Shown here piece by piece: positions 12,201 through 20,309 of a stretch of DNA of 64,000 nt. A program made the translations under genes and the position numbers. Source of the stretch: Ashinkailepas kermadecensis (Eukaryota > Arthropoda > Thecostraca > Neolepadidae); assembly GCA_034440615.1 (NCBI GenBank), contig JAOTOM010004794.1, forward strand, positions 324,001-388,000, in the 5' to 3' direction. The notes beneath the pieces are model-generated. The model did no database searches. It saw nothing but the letters and a program-made list of their open reading frames with translations, and was not told where the DNA came from. Each line of letters opens with the position of its first letter. The stretch's first letter is position 1.

Positions 12201-15200
12201 TAATAACTGTGCTATAAACTGCTTTTGTATGCATATCACATTATAGGTAATCCCTTTACCTGAAATTGCATTGCGAAATGTTTGCGTATCACCATTCCTT
12301 GTCAAGAGCATGTACATGCTACTTATAAACGAGATACTGTTAGAAAGGAGACACAAAAACTTCATGAGCATGCATCAAGGAGAAGGATGTCAATACTTCT
12401 TGGAGAAGGATGTCGATTGAGTGTTCAGAAAGTGGTATATTCCATCCTATTTCACGAATAATTTATCACTGGGGCCGCGTGGCAGTCGACTGACCGTTCG
12501 TTGAATCTGCCGACCACGTGCTGGTGTGCCTCGGTGCGGTAGCGGCTGTGCACATCCATGCTCATGGTGTACAGCTGGCGCAGGGAGGTGACCGTGCGCA
12601 GTAGCAGCACGATCACTCCACCGCCCTCCACCGTTTCCACCGTCCGCGCCAGCAGGTTCGGCGTCAGCGCCTCGAAATCCTGCGGTCACGTGTCGTCAGC
12701 GCCTCGAAATCCTGCGGTCACGTGTCGTCAGCGCCTCGAAATCCTGCGGTCACGTGTCGTCAGCGCCTCGAAATCCTGCGGTCACGTGTCATCAGCGCCT
12801 CGAAATCCTGCGGTCACGTGTCATCAGCGCCTCGAAATCCTGCGGTCACGTGTCATCAGCGCCTCGAAATCCTGCCGGTCACGTGTCATCAGCGCCTCGA
12901 AATCCTGCGGTCACGTGTCGTCAGCGCCTCGAAATCCTGCCGGTCACGTGTCGTCAGCGCCTCGAAATCTGGCGGCAGTTTATGTGGGGTCCGGCGACGT
13001 GAGGAACACGCGAACATTGAACAAAATGCATGTGGACAGCTGGTGATAAGACATGACTTTTGACTTCTTCTTACGACGCATTCGACTGCTGGGTCATATA
13101 GCGCCGCCAACCTCTCACGCCGGTTGGTCGCGGGTGAACTCGTGATGAGACATGCTGCTGGTGTCTATTCATGACGCAATTTTGAAATATCAATAACGAG
13201 AACCAGACAAGAACGGGCCTTGCCCAACAGTAAACACATCAAACAGAACGTAATACTGGTTACATTGACATTGCCCTGGCAAAGCATAGCGCAGACAGGT
13301 GCTAGTAGCTAAATAGCTAAATTACATTACTACATGAATGAACATGGCTAGCATTGATCAGCACCAGCCAAACATCTCACCTGGAGTACACACATTCCAT
13401 GTGTGCTTCCCAGGATTTTATGCGTCTCCTTGTAATAGCAGTAGCGGATGTTGGTGGACGCCACAAACAACTCAAAAGGATCATCCTCGTTAACATTCAA
13501 ATTCCCCGACTTGATCTTCTTCTGAAGCTGCCGCATGCGCTTCTTTCGGTGGCTGCTGAAGCCTAGATCCTTCTTGTAGCACCAGAGCACACTGGGTCGG
13601 GCGCGCACACTTGCCTTGGACAGCATGTGATGCAGGATGACCACCTGAAACACATGCCATGCTGTAAAACCAACTATGTGTCACTGAGTCTATAGCAAGA
13701 AGTAACAAAATTGCTTCTTGTTTAGCTGAAGCACATTCCCGACTACATTAGCCATAACAATGAACGCACCAGGAATTTAGGGACATTCTTTAATTCCTGA
13801 CAGGTGACTACACTTTGCTGACATCCAACATGTGACGTCATTAGGAACGCTTGACAAACGAGGGCAACAGACTGGCTATGTATGTACGTATGTATATTTG
13901 CAATTACCTTCCAAGTCACATTACATTTTCCATCAAATACAGGAAAAACAAAATGTTCCACCACATTTAAAAGCGACGTGAAAGCAAGATTTTGATATAA
14001 TGATGCGAGCTGCAGGTGAGGACAGACACCCCAGAGACTAATGAACAAATGCGAATACAAAGACAAAGACGTATATTCAGGCCATCCACAATAAACTCGT
14101 GGCATTACAGCCTATTGTCACATGCAATGTCATATCACATTTAAAACAGATGTCACATTAAAAAGGGCTGTCACAGGCACACATAAAAACATATAACAAT
14201 TCCTGATACCAGCGACACAGAAAGAGTCAGCAAGTACGGTAAGTATAATAAGAAGTCGGCAGGTATGAAGATAAGTCAGCGAGTATGATAAGAAGTCAGG
14301 AAGTAGATCAGGTCAATCTGACCGGTCCCATGCACAAATGCCGCCTAAGGCGGCGTCCAAACGTGATAAATGGCAGTTGCCTCAGCTCGTGTGGCAGTTC
14401 ATTATACAGGGCAGGACCTCTGGAACAAAAACGGCGCCTGCCCATCTCTGTTCGCGACCTGGGGACGTATAGGTCCCGGTCCTGACGGGTGTGGCGGTCA
14501 CGGTGCTCGGCGACTGTTGAGATGGTGCCGGCTAATGAAGCCGGCTCCTGCAGTCGGCGCACCTTGTGAAGTAGGCACAGCATGTGGTATGAGGTCAAGT
14601 TCTCAGCGCTCATCCAGCCAAGACGCTCTAACAGATCCGTGACATGGTCAAATTTAGATCGTCCGAAAAAACTTTGCTCCATAGTTGATAATTTTTGGAA
14701 TCCGAGACATATTCTTTTTGGTACTATTTTCGTACACCGAAATGCAGTACCGGATGTGAGAGGACCAAGGCATTGACGAGCACCGAGATGACAGATGGTA
14801 GCCTCTGATATGCGATAGACCGGCCAAAGTTCCGAAACATCGTCTGGTAATGGTGGAAACATGTGAGTCCCAGCTGAGGGTGCGATCAAAAGCGAGCCCT
14901 ATACTTTTTATTCCGAACAGAGAAGCAATTGTTGATCGCGAAACATTAGTGAAGTTGGAGAGATTGCGCAAATTTTGTTGACTGCCAAAGACCATAAGCT
15001 GGGTTTTCTCCGCATTTACTTTTCGACCGTTACCGCGGAACCAAACGTCGAGGGAGGCCAGGACGTGTTCCAACTCGGTAGCAACCCTTTGGATGCGAGT
15101 TTTGTTTCCGGCGACCAAAATGTGTGTGTCATCTGCATACTGAACGACTCCTGCGCCTTCAGCGAACAGACTGGGGTCGGTGGCGAAGACGCAGTGGATC

Positions 15201-15363
15201 AAAGGGCCGAGAGATGAGCCTTGAACAACTCCGACGTTGTTTGGAAGTGGAACAGATTTTAAGCTGCGACCCAGACTGTCAGTGAGGCTGACACTCTGGG
15301 TATGGTCTTTCAGATAGGCCGAACACCATAAAGTGTCAATACCGTGCTGGCTAAACGTGATGA

Positions 15364-15404
<41 letters not shown>

Positions 15405-18400
15405 AATAACATAAACGTGATGAGGATAGATATATATATATATATATACCAATAACATAAACGTGATGAGGATATATACGACTATGAGACACACACTTGG
15501 CAATCAACTCTCTGTGTAAGTCAGGGTTACAGTTTCGTTTGAAATGACATGCCAAGCAACACTTACAACTTTTATCAGAGCTGTGTGCAATAATGGCATG
15601 CAATACAATGTTCCACGTTTTTTCTTCTGCCCTGTAAGAGAGTCAGCTTCACCATCTCCAGTCTACAATGCGAAAAACACAGCTGAAGACCGACAGAGGC
15701 ACATGTTTCGCGGATTGAGAATCATCTGCTCTTGATGATCATCACTGGAGGGCATTAGGAGTGTTTTTGTCATTAAGCGCATTGAAACCGTTGACGCAGT
15801 CACGCTGGAGAACGAGCGTCTCAATTTTGGTCCATCCTCGGGATTTCTGGGTTGGTGAGATGTGACCTTGTTTGTGATGAGCGCAAATTATTCTGGCGGC
15901 GGAATCTATAACTTTGTGTTAGTTTTAAGTCAGTTTTGTGGCCCCCAACCCATACTGGTAGGCAGTATGATTGGTTAGTTATTTGGGTTTAGGGGCGCAT
16001 CGACTGCGTTGGTAATATAGCGCCCATAACAACGTTAGATGGACAGCTTAAGAAGAACAGTAATATACGAACCTTCACAATAAAGATGGATCATTTCAAG
16101 TTTCTAGTGTTGCATGCCAGTGGGGTGTAAAAATCGTTCTGAAGTCGACATCCGAGAGAAAGTGGAACAGCTGTCCTGAAGTTACCACGCACGAGTGGTC
16201 ACCCAGGAGATCGCGGAGTGACAGCGGTCACACAACTCCAAAAAGACGCCTTCGATCATCAGCGAGCAGAGGGCATGAAACCAGGACGTGACGTACTGAC
16301 AGCAGCACATGGTTGGTTGGTTATTGGGACTTAGGGGCGCATCGACTGTAGAAGTCATGCAGCACCCATAACATCATCAATCATATCAAATTGTAAAACC
16401 AAAACTGATTAAAACTACTCAATGTGACGCATTATCAAATACATTGTCATGACATACAGCATAACCATCCTGATTCTATCACATACCTGTCATCGTATTA
16501 ATGGGGCATATATAACACATAAATTTAACTTCTGCAAGGAAGAGGAATAGCTGTCCTGATTGTATAAAGGGGGATTCATCTCCTAATACTTCCCATAGCG
16601 AGACTGTACTGCACCACCTGTACCTTCTGAGCGGTGACGGAAAGCCATTGTGTCAAAGGTGCCGTGCTCTCCTATCAGTGCAACACATTGGTTGCATGCC
16701 CAAGACTTGCCCATGAGCGAAGACATCACTTCGGGCGACAAGTGATCAAATTTCTTTTATTCCTGTTTTATTCTTTTATCAAAAATTTACCAGAATTCCA
16801 CAGCTGCATAATGACATAAAAGATCAGTGCAACTATGAGCCACAAGGGCCCTTTTTGGTTGCACTTTGGACACTGAACCAGTTGCCACCAAATCTGTTGA
16901 TCAACCCTCCCTGGAATACAGAAAAACAAGCCCCTATTCTTATAATGATTGTCTATGCCGTTTTTAAAGATGTTCAGTGTGTTGCTACTGACAATAGTTC
17001 CTGGCAGCTGGTTCCAGTGTTCTACTACCCTGTTGGTGAAGAAAGACTGTCTTAACCTTGTCCTGCTGTGATTAACTTTAATTTTGAATTGATGACCTCT
17101 AATTGTTTAATATAACTAAGAATGGCTCTTAGATGCTCCTGGGTTTTAGACATTGTGTGTAAATAAAATATATATACGACCTTCAATATACCAGGTGCTG
17201 AGTTGACATCAAAAGTAACGATAAGGGTTGTACTTTATTGCTCTACGTTTTGATGGCCTGACAATGGTCCCTGGCCGAAACGTTGAGCAATAAAGTACAA
17301 CCCTTATCGTTACTTTTGATGTCAACTCAGCACCTCCTGGTATATTGAAGGTCATATATATTTTATTTACACACAATGACCTCTAATTGCATCATTTCTG
17401 TTAAATTCAAACATTTCCCTGAGATATCCCTGTTCCTGACCATGAACAAATTTAAAAACCTCGATGAGATCTCCTCTCAGCCTTCTATATCTAAGTGAAA
17501 ACATATTCAATTTCTTCAATCTTTCCTCATATGCCAGGTTGCCTATACCATTAACCATTTGTGTTGCCCTCTTTTGTACTCTCTCTCTAAAAGCCAACAA
17601 TCTTTCTCATAACTAGGGGACCAAGCTTGGACACAGTATTCCAAATGTGGCCTGACATATGCACAGTAAAGCTTCCTGATAACCTCCTCACTTTTGTATG
17701 ACACATTCCTCTGTATTGCCCCAAGCATTCTTAGTGCCTTCTTCCTGGCTTCTTTGGTCTGTTCTGATGCCCCCAATTTTGTGTTCAAAATAACCATATT
17801 TTTTTCTTAAACGGTGTATTGGGAATTTTTGGATTTTTTAAACGGAATATCATGTTTATGAACGTGATTCGGAAGATGCGATCATTCGTTTTCTCTGTAA
17901 ATGCTTACGTCTCGGTTAATCTTAGCGATAATATCTATAATGCGCCATATATGCCACACCAGTTATTTGTTGCATAATTTATCCATCCCTCACCTGGCAC
18001 TTCTCAGACGTGATTAAAGGGACATTCAACACTTCACGCAGTTGATTCCACACCTTTTCACGTAGAAAATGCTTAATTTCCGCCTCTTTGCCACATAGAT
18101 GACACGCTGACACTACTCCACCAGAACGCCAGAAAAAACTAAGCAGAGCACGGCTCGAGGCCGTGTGTACGGATGACGTCACGATAAATATTACGCTTGT
18201 GTTGTTAAATTACAATATATGAGTTTATATTAGTTTAGATAAGAGTAGATGGTATTACGTTAGGTTAGGCTGGGTTAGGTTAGGTTAGGTTTTCCTATTT
18301 AACTATGAATTATCATACTATTTGTTGGAAGTCGTGAGGCAAGACGAGACCGAGCAGAAGCCGGCTGCTCTCTGAGCCGTGCTGTATGTTTAGTTTTTTT

Positions 18401-19345
18401 TCCACATTGTGGTTGAAGGGTGGTGGTGTGTCATCTATGTCGCAAAGAGGTGGAAATGAAGCATTTTTGACGTGAAAGTGTTGAATCAACTGTGTGAAGT
18501 GTTGAATGTCCCTTTAATCACGTCTGAGAAGTGCCAGGTGAGGGATGGATAAATTATGCAACAAAGAGCAGCAGTGTGGCATATGTGGCGCATTATAGAT
18601 ATTATCGCTAAGATTAACGAAGATGGAAGCATTTACGGAGAAAACGAATGATCGCATCTTCCGAATCACGTTCATAAACATAGTATTCAGCCAAAAAAAT
18701 CCACAAATTCCAAGAACACCTTTTAAGAAAAATTACCAAAATAACACCTAAGTCCTCTGCAAGATTCATAATTTACTTCTCGAAGCATCAAGGCTTTATA
18801 AGCTGCAGTCTGAGCAACATGCTAGTCAGTCTGATACCATCAAGGTACAAATGGACAAGCCACAGCCTGAACCATCCTGTGAAGGTAGGTAAATATTTGC
18901 AGTGCTAACTAATAAAATACAGTTAATATCAAACTACATTTCCTCCATACCATACCTATGAGGTCATCGATTGCATTGACCTCCATTGGCCTGGAAGTAA
19001 TCGTTTGCAGAGAAAATGAGTGGTTGCATCATCTTAATCATGCTAAAAAGCATGGCATTAAAAAATCCCAAAAAATCAAGTTACCTTGACCTGCTAATTT
19101 ACAATCAATTTTTGCTTGCCATGTATATCTTGTGCAGATTGTTCCCCAGGTTGGTGTGCCTCATTGAACCTGGTATCATGCAGAGTACCTACAGAACCCC
19201 AACATGTAAGAGTAACAGAATATCACATTTCACTCACCTGATCTCTTCCTTTATCACCAACCACCACAAACATTGTGCGATGGCCCAGTGCAACCCCATT
19301 TTCAATTAACACTCGGATACGGTTATCAATCTTCTTCCTAACCAT
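93..19345 (-). CDS. NAT10: NAT10 RNA cytidine acetyltransferase, N-terminal ~458 codons in seven exons (partial at left edge)
   Basis: NAT10 makes N4-acetylcytidine in 18S rRNA and tRNA, using acetyl-CoA and ATP in the nucleolus. Seven minus-strand exons (19345-19238, 13644-13381, 12679-12495, 7010-6788, 4359-4033, 764-628, 222-93) join with consistent phases (0, 0, 2, 0, 0, 2, 0) to give 458 codons. Visible landmarks: N-terminal MVRKKIDNRIRVLIENGV; the TmcA N-terminal domain (SSHRKKRMRQLQKK, MDVHSRYRTEAHQ, VVGRFNE); Walker A ARGRGKSAALGL with its Lys at residue 290, the ATP-site position I recall for human NAT10; and Walker B LLAIDEAAAIPLP near residue 388. The family is about 1,000 residues long, so the rest of the helicase domain and the GNAT and tRNA-binding domains lie off the left edge. 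The exon match is seen directly; acetyltransferase activity is inferred from the family. The introns total about 17 kb and are mostly repeats. Confidence 0.95.
223..627. other. NAT10 intron 6, no other feature
   Basis: 405 bp between exons 7 and 6. I see no array, mobile element or conserved coding sequence; the open frames here are short and unlike any known protein. Confidence 0.6.
628..764 (-). CDS. NAT10: NAT10 exon 6 (residues 370-415), Walker B
   Basis: Begins YIHPSDAVKLSQAELLAIDE and continues AAAIPLPLVKALFGPYLVFM and SSTIN, ending AACGG|GTGAGAG in phase 2. The acidic pair in LLAIDEAAA is the Walker B site of the ATPase. The acceptor is CGGCAG|TACATT. Confidence 0.96.
783..1500. repeat. 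31-bp minisatellite, NAT10 intron 5
   Basis: About 15 near-identical copies of a 31-bp unit (core ATTATGGAGTCACGTCAGGA) fill 1018-1465. More diverged units, with CATTATGTAGTCACGCCACG and similar cores, lie on the left side from about 783. The open frames over it are repeat translation. Confidence 0.95.
1527..1561 (-). repeat. SINE-tail-like short element
   Basis: GGGCGCATCGACTGCATAGG followed by TCATATAGC. This is the first of nine copies in the window of a 35-65 bp module whose forward form is GGGCGCTATATGACC, then AGTCGATGCGCCC, often ending in CCCAAATAAC and CTAA repeats. It resembles the 3' end of the tRNA-derived SINEs in the window. Confidence 0.6.
1600..1865. other. Non-repetitive intron spacer
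   Basis: Between two arrays. The first bases (GGAGCATGTACAATCA) match 3679 onward, marking a duplicated intron block. Nothing coding was recognised. Confidence 0.5.
1866..2207. repeat. 29-bp minisatellite, NAT10 intron 5
   Basis: About 11 degenerate copies of a ~29-bp unit with core CCTGCATCAGGAGGTGATGA. It lies in a ~750-bp stretch present in the left copy of the duplicated intron block but absent from the right copy (around 3700). Confidence 0.9.
2395..3125. repeat. Left copy of duplicated intron segment, containing an expanded array
   Basis: The flanks 2395-2500 and 3023-3125 match 3710-3840 and 3840-3935 respectively, sharing ATTTTTGCACACGAA, TTGGCCAGAATT and CACCCTGGTAGG. In this copy a ~520-bp tandem array sits between them; in the other copy only a short spacer does. 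Confidence 0.8.
2500..3022. repeat. GACGTGGACGACAT-type minisatellite
   Basis: An irregular array of two modules, GACGTGGACGACAT and GACGTGGTGACGT, in variable order. TGACGTGA recurs throughout. Long minus-strand open frames rich in SSTSRHHV are repeat translation. Confidence 0.95.
3130..3655. repeat. Diverged relative of the 783-1500 array
   Basis: Degenerate 30-45 bp units with cores such as GCATTATGGAGTCAC and CCGTCCGTTTTGTGAAGTCA, ending with the same CAGCGCTATGGAGACTACAT stretch seen near 1590. It is the right-hand partner of the left array within a duplicated intron block. Confidence 0.85.
3710..3935. repeat. Right copy of duplicated intron segment, unexpanded
   Basis: Homologous to 2395-3125 but without the tandem array: GCATGCTGCTTGATGTGATA leads almost directly into GGACCACTATTGGCC. 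It looks like the pre-expansion state of the left copy, although loss of an array is formally possible. Confidence 0.8.
4033..4359 (-). CDS. NAT10: NAT10 exon 5 (residues 261-369), Walker A
   Basis: 109 codons beginning AKALLKFVEAISEKRLRSTV, followed by LTAARGRGKSAALGLALA, the P-loop of the RecD-like helicase domain (Lys290), then SNIFVTSPSPENLGTVFEFV, GFDAMDYQEHLDYE and ending VNVFKEHRQTIQ at CAG|GTGGGC. Both ends are phase 0. The acceptor CGTCAG|GCCAAG lies in the first of five repeats that extend into the upstream intron (4350-4755). Confidence 0.97.
4350..4755. repeat. ~80-90 bp array duplicating the NAT10 exon 5 acceptor
   Basis: Five copies of GGCCTGACGACGAGCGG or close variants start near 4356, 4446, 4528, 4605 and 4686, each followed by GATAGGTCAACACATC-type sequence. 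On the minus strand each copy contains CTCGTCGTCAG|GCC, the exon 5 splice acceptor plus first codon. Confidence 0.9.
4833..5160 (+). mobile_element. tRNA-derived SINE (family 2)
   Basis: The head CCCCGGTAGCTCAGTTGGTG carries a pol III A box and GGGTTCGAGTCGC a B box about 60 bp later. A body of ~230 bp follows with GATCGGGAGGTGGG and CACAACAAGCTCTGTA, ending in an A-rich tail (AAAGAAAAAAAAGG). Related, more decayed copies are at 27450 and 55455. The anticodon region is expanded, so it is not a working tRNA gene. Confidence 0.75.
5224..5276 (-). repeat. SINE-tail-like short element
   Basis: TATTTGGTTTTAAGGGTGCG, then CCGACTACGAGGTCATTTAG and CGCCC: the minus-oriented tail module, somewhat decayed, ~60 bp beyond the SINE at 4833. 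Confidence 0.55.
5277..5581. other. Unique AT-rich intron sequence
   Basis: No array, coding similarity or element ends were recognised between the short SINE-tail module and the large array. It contains a small imperfect inverted repeat around AAATGTGGTCCCACACTG. Confidence 0.5.
5582..6815. repeat. 43/40-bp array duplicating the NAT10 exon 4 donor
   Basis: About 29 copies of a 43-bp unit, or a 40-bp form lacking one GCA, with core TGTACACACCTGGTCAGTGG. Read on the minus strand the unit is CCACTGACCAG|GTGTGTACA, the last codons of exon 4 and its donor. The rightmost copy is the functional junction at 6788/6787. The intronic CAGCCGGTGGGGGC after the donor also matches coding sequence ~45 bp inside the exon, so the unit was probably seeded by local duplication of the exon tail. 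Confidence 0.95.
6788..7010 (-). CDS. NAT10: NAT10 exon 4 (residues 186-260)
   Basis: The first base completes Arg from exon 3. The exon then reads FILSLASCRHALVMDDQLNL, LPISSHVLQLEPVP and ELRESLADTQPVGALVACC, and ends TTDQ at CAG|GTGTGTA (phase 0). The middle (around PKRSAADPPSAGRLQ) is a variable linker. The donor and the last ~20 coding bases are repeated about 28 more times downstream in the intron. Read-through would hit a stop within about 12 codons. Confidence 0.95.
7060..7191. repeat. 31-bp minisatellite, left part
   Basis: Units with core CGCTACACCGTCAAATGCCC plus ACAACACACGC. It is the left part of an array split by a SINE. Confidence 0.9.
7192..7351 (-). mobile_element. tRNA-derived SINE (family 1, Val-like head) inserted in an array
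   Basis: On the minus strand the head is GGGGGACGAGTGGTCTAGGG, with CTCACAATCGAAAGG (anticodon loop, CAC-like) and GGGTTCGAGTCTCACC (B box), then ~80 bp ending AAAACCAATAACCAACC. The array resumes in register on both sides, so the target duplication cannot be told apart from the array unit. Confidence 0.8.
7352..7945. repeat. 31-bp minisatellite, right part, with 17-18 bp short units
   Basis: Continuation of the 7060 array. Full 31-bp units alternate with truncated CGCTACACCGTCATATGC units. The long plus-strand open frames (PTTHAATPSNAHN repeats) are repeat translation. Confidence 0.92.
7946..10600. other. NAT10 intron 3, unique sequence without recognised genes
   Basis: AT-rich intron DNA. 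Only a small palindrome (CCACGCACACA/TTGTGTGCGTGG, 8011-8040) and a purine run followed by poly-T (10311-10348) stand out. The open frames are short and show no domain. Confidence 0.6.
10797..11165. repeat. Two ~185-bp GC-rich direct repeats
   Basis: 10797-10985 and 10987-11165 share GCGGTGGTCTGCCG, TGTCCAGCGACGACGTGTTT and GGGGCGTCCCCGTCGCGTCG with about 10% divergence. They stand out as a GC-rich island in an AT-rich intron. Confidence 0.85.
11198..11205 (+). promoter_or_regulatory. TATA-like box downstream of the 185-bp repeats
   Basis: TATATAAG lies ~35 bp after the second repeat and ~20 bp before a CT-rich stretch leading to CGTCAGGTGCAC. The repeat-repeat-TATA layout resembles the U3 region of an LTR or another promoter, on the strand opposite NAT10. 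No transcript can be shown from sequence alone. Confidence 0.25.
11465..11775. repeat. 60-bp minisatellite built on CTTGAATTGGAG
   Basis: About 4.5 copies of a 60-bp unit, each holding two CTTGAATTGGAG sub-motifs plus CTTATCTAGGTCCTAGCC. The three central copies are identical over long stretches. Confidence 0.92.
12495..12679 (-). CDS. NAT10: NAT10 exon 3 (residues 125-186)
   Basis: Encodes DFEALTPNLLARTVETVEGG, then LRQLYTMSMDVHSRYRTEAH and VVGRFNE, ending AACGAACG|GTCAGT in phase 2. The acceptor CCGCAG|GATTTCGAG is the exon-proximal member of a ~10-copy 32-bp array (12661-12975) in which acceptor and first codons are repeated. Only this copy continues into conserved coding sequence, which is why 12679 is chosen as the start. 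Confidence 0.95.
12661..12975. repeat. 32-bp array duplicating the NAT10 exon 3 acceptor
   Basis: About 10 copies of a 32-bp unit with core GCCTCGAAATCCTGCGGTCA. On the minus strand each is TGACCGCAG|GATTTCGAG, the acceptor with codons Asp-Phe-Glu, then GCGCTGA. Thirty-two is not a multiple of three, so use of successive upstream copies would shift frame. Confidence 0.95.
13072..13137 (-). mobile_element. SINE family 1 remnant (tail half)
   Basis: GACTGCTGGGTCATATAGCG, CCGCCAACCTCTCACGCCGG and TTGGTCGCGGGTGAA match the tail half of the SINE at 7192; the tRNA-like head is missing. Confidence 0.6.
13381..13644 (-). CDS. NAT10: NAT10 exon 2 (residues 37-124)
   Basis: It reads VVILHHMLSKASVRARPSVL at the start and contains SSHRKKRMRQLQKKIKSG and NIRYCYYKETHKILG, all strongly conserved in the TmcA N-terminal domain. 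The acceptor is TTTCAG|GTGGTC and the donor CAG|GTGAGA; the length is exactly 88 codons, phase 0 on both sides. It is one of the few exons here with no array touching either splice site. Confidence 0.96.
13645..14295. other. Start of NAT10 intron 1, unique
   Basis: Intron sequence upstream (minus-strand sense) of exon 2. No repeats or coding similarity recognised apart from short AAGTCAGCAAGTA-type degenerate repeats at 14225-14310. Confidence 0.5.
14300..15355 (-). pseudogene. 5'-truncated, frameshifted LINE reverse transcriptase fragment (jockey/CR1-like)
   Basis: The minus-strand reading has VVQGSSLGPL (RT motif 4 region), VVQYADDTHILV (the YADD catalytic box, intact) and DVWFRGNGRKVNAEKTQLMV. 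After a frameshift near 14660-14690 it continues with FDHVTDLLERLGWMSAENL and PRSRTEMGRRRFCSRGPALY, the usual carboxyl end of jockey-superfamily ORF2. The 5' part, including the endonuclease and RT motifs 0-3, is missing, cut off near a TA-dinucleotide tract at 15366. It is a dead copy in NAT10 intron 1, in the same orientation as the gene. Confidence 0.85.
15366..15475. repeat. TA microsatellite with ~60-bp duplication
   Basis: (TA)n at ~15368-15402 and again at 15430-15446, joined by repeated ACCAATAACATAAACGTGAT and GAGGATA. It abuts the truncated 5' end of the LINE fragment. Confidence 0.9.
15971..16029 (-). repeat. SINE-tail-like short element
   Basis: GTTAGTTATTTGGGTTTAGG leads into GGCGCATCGACTGCG and a terminal CGCCC. 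Confidence 0.6.
16312..16370 (-). repeat. SINE-tail-like short element
   Basis: GGTTGGTTATTGGGACTTAG, then GGGCGCATCGACTGTAGAAG, same orientation as the copy 340 bp to the left. Confidence 0.6.
17106..17375. mobile_element. 270-bp hairpin retroelement, copy 1, in the LINE
   Basis: Flanked by a perfect 14-bp duplication ATGACCTCTAATTG (17092-17105 and 17376-17389) of the LINE target. A ~50-bp unique left part (GAATGGCTCTTAGATGCTCC) precedes two inverted arms of about 95 bp: GACCTTCAATATACCAGG to TACTTTATTGCTC, and the reverse complement. The loop contains CCTGACAATGG and CTGGCCGAAACGTTGAGC. A second copy is at 28526. The duplication length fits target-primed retrotransposition rather than a cut-and-paste transposon. 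Confidence 0.8.
17795..18736. mobile_element. Foldback/Mutator-like element with ~370-bp inverted arms
   Basis: The arms at about 17797-18180 and 18370-18735 are long imperfect inverted repeats sharing ATGTTTATGAACGTGATTCG, GCGATAATATCTATAATGCG and TGCATAATTTATCCATCCCT. A 9-bp duplication CAAAATAAC (17786-17794 and 18737-18745) flanks them and LINE sequence continues on both sides. Nine-bp duplications with long inverted termini are typical of Mutator-like elements. No transposase is present; the ~190-bp core holds TTAGG repeats. Confidence 0.8.
18260..18289 (+). repeat. Interstitial TTAGG-type tract
   Basis: TTAGGTTAGG, CTGGG, then TTAGGTTAGGTTAGG. It matches the arthropod telomere unit and lies in the centre of the foldback element. 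Confidence 0.85.
18764..19237. other. NAT10 intron 1, 5' part, unique
   Basis: AT-rich intron sequence just downstream (gene sense) of exon 1. Nothing else recognised. Confidence 0.5.
19238..19345 (-). CDS. NAT10: NAT10 exon 1 (residues 1-36)
   Basis: The ATG is at 19345-19343. It opens MVRKKIDNRIRVLIENGV and ends VVVGDKGRDQ at a clean CAG|GTGAGTG donor (phase 0). This is the canonical amino terminus of NAT10, so the start is secure. No TATA box is obvious in the ~500 bp upstream, and I could not resolve a 5' UTR exon or transcription start. Confidence 0.96.
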
Positions 19346-20309
19346 CTTCACTTCAAAATCGATGGCTCAGACTGGGATTGAGATGCAAGTATAATATTAA
19401 CACTGAACGACAGTAGTAACAGGGCAGGTAACACCTAGGTATTACCAAGCATTGCCTCGCCTATTCAGGTATATTGATGTTTATCCGTCCAAAAATAACA
19501 ACCACCCACGAATATTTAGCTCCAGCCAACCAGCCAACAAAACATCGCGGAATGACAAGTTGCCGACTGATATGTGCAGCAGCAACTCAGTCCCCGTCTA
19601 AGAAATTTGGCAGCACTCCTACAAGTGGGCAACCCAGCGGTCATCAAGGACCTCTGTGTGTCCGTTTTTATGGAAGTACAACGGAGTATATATGTACACT
19701 CCGTGGTAGTATTGTTGAATACTTGTTTTTTCGAATTAAGACTTTTAGCCATCCGACAAGATCCTTCTGAAACTGCCACTGGAAGTCAGAGAAATGAACA
19801 TGCAAGTCGAGTTGGGGTGGAATAAGATAAGATAATCCACAGTTGCTTGTGCCATGGTAAAGTATTTTTGTTCGTTAGAAGTTGTAAATTCCTTCAAAGG
19901 TCATCAGCTGACGGCCTTCAACATCGTTTCATTGAACATTTATTAGATGTAACAAGTGCGGTTTATTTGTCGCACATGTGTGAGGACTTATCAGCGCTGC
20001 CAACTGTTTGGATGGTCAAACTCAGAAAGTCGTCAGTTTATGGCGAAATCACGTACAATTGGGGAATGTTTTGTCATTATTTCTGCAAATCTAGGGAGAA
20101 AATTGCAGCTGAGTAGAGTTCAATTGCAGCGCATCGTGTTCTTGATGTTGTTCTGTAATGGACATCACTGATGAGAAGTGCTATTCGCCTTGTCAGTGGT
20201 CTTTGTTGGGGTTGGGACTCAAGAGTGGTTTTGTTACGTTTTGTTTCGTAGGAAGTGTAATTGAAACATTAGTCCAGATCACTGAAGTTGCTGAAAAGTG
20301 AGACTGCCA
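19346..20309. other. NAT10 upstream region
   Basis: Must hold the 5' UTR and promoter of NAT10, but I see no TATA box, CpG-dense island or second exon that I can defend. No coding similarity on the plus strand either. Confidence 0.4.

Larger units (their letters stand above)
16805..18763 (-). pseudogene. LINE 3'-end fragment broken by two nested insertions
   Basis: The minus strand matches the 3' third of the LINE at 21165-23510: RKLYCAYVRPHLEYCVQAWS, NGIGNLAYEERLKKLNMFSL and RRLRGDLIEVFKFVHGQ, then the same 3' UTR ending near ATGACATAAAAGATCAG. Two elements interrupt it: a 270-bp hairpin element at 17106-17375 and a ~940-bp foldback at 17795-18736. LINE sequence resumes after the second (AAAATAACACCTAAGTCCT) until about 18763. 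It is non-coding now. Confidence 0.88.
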
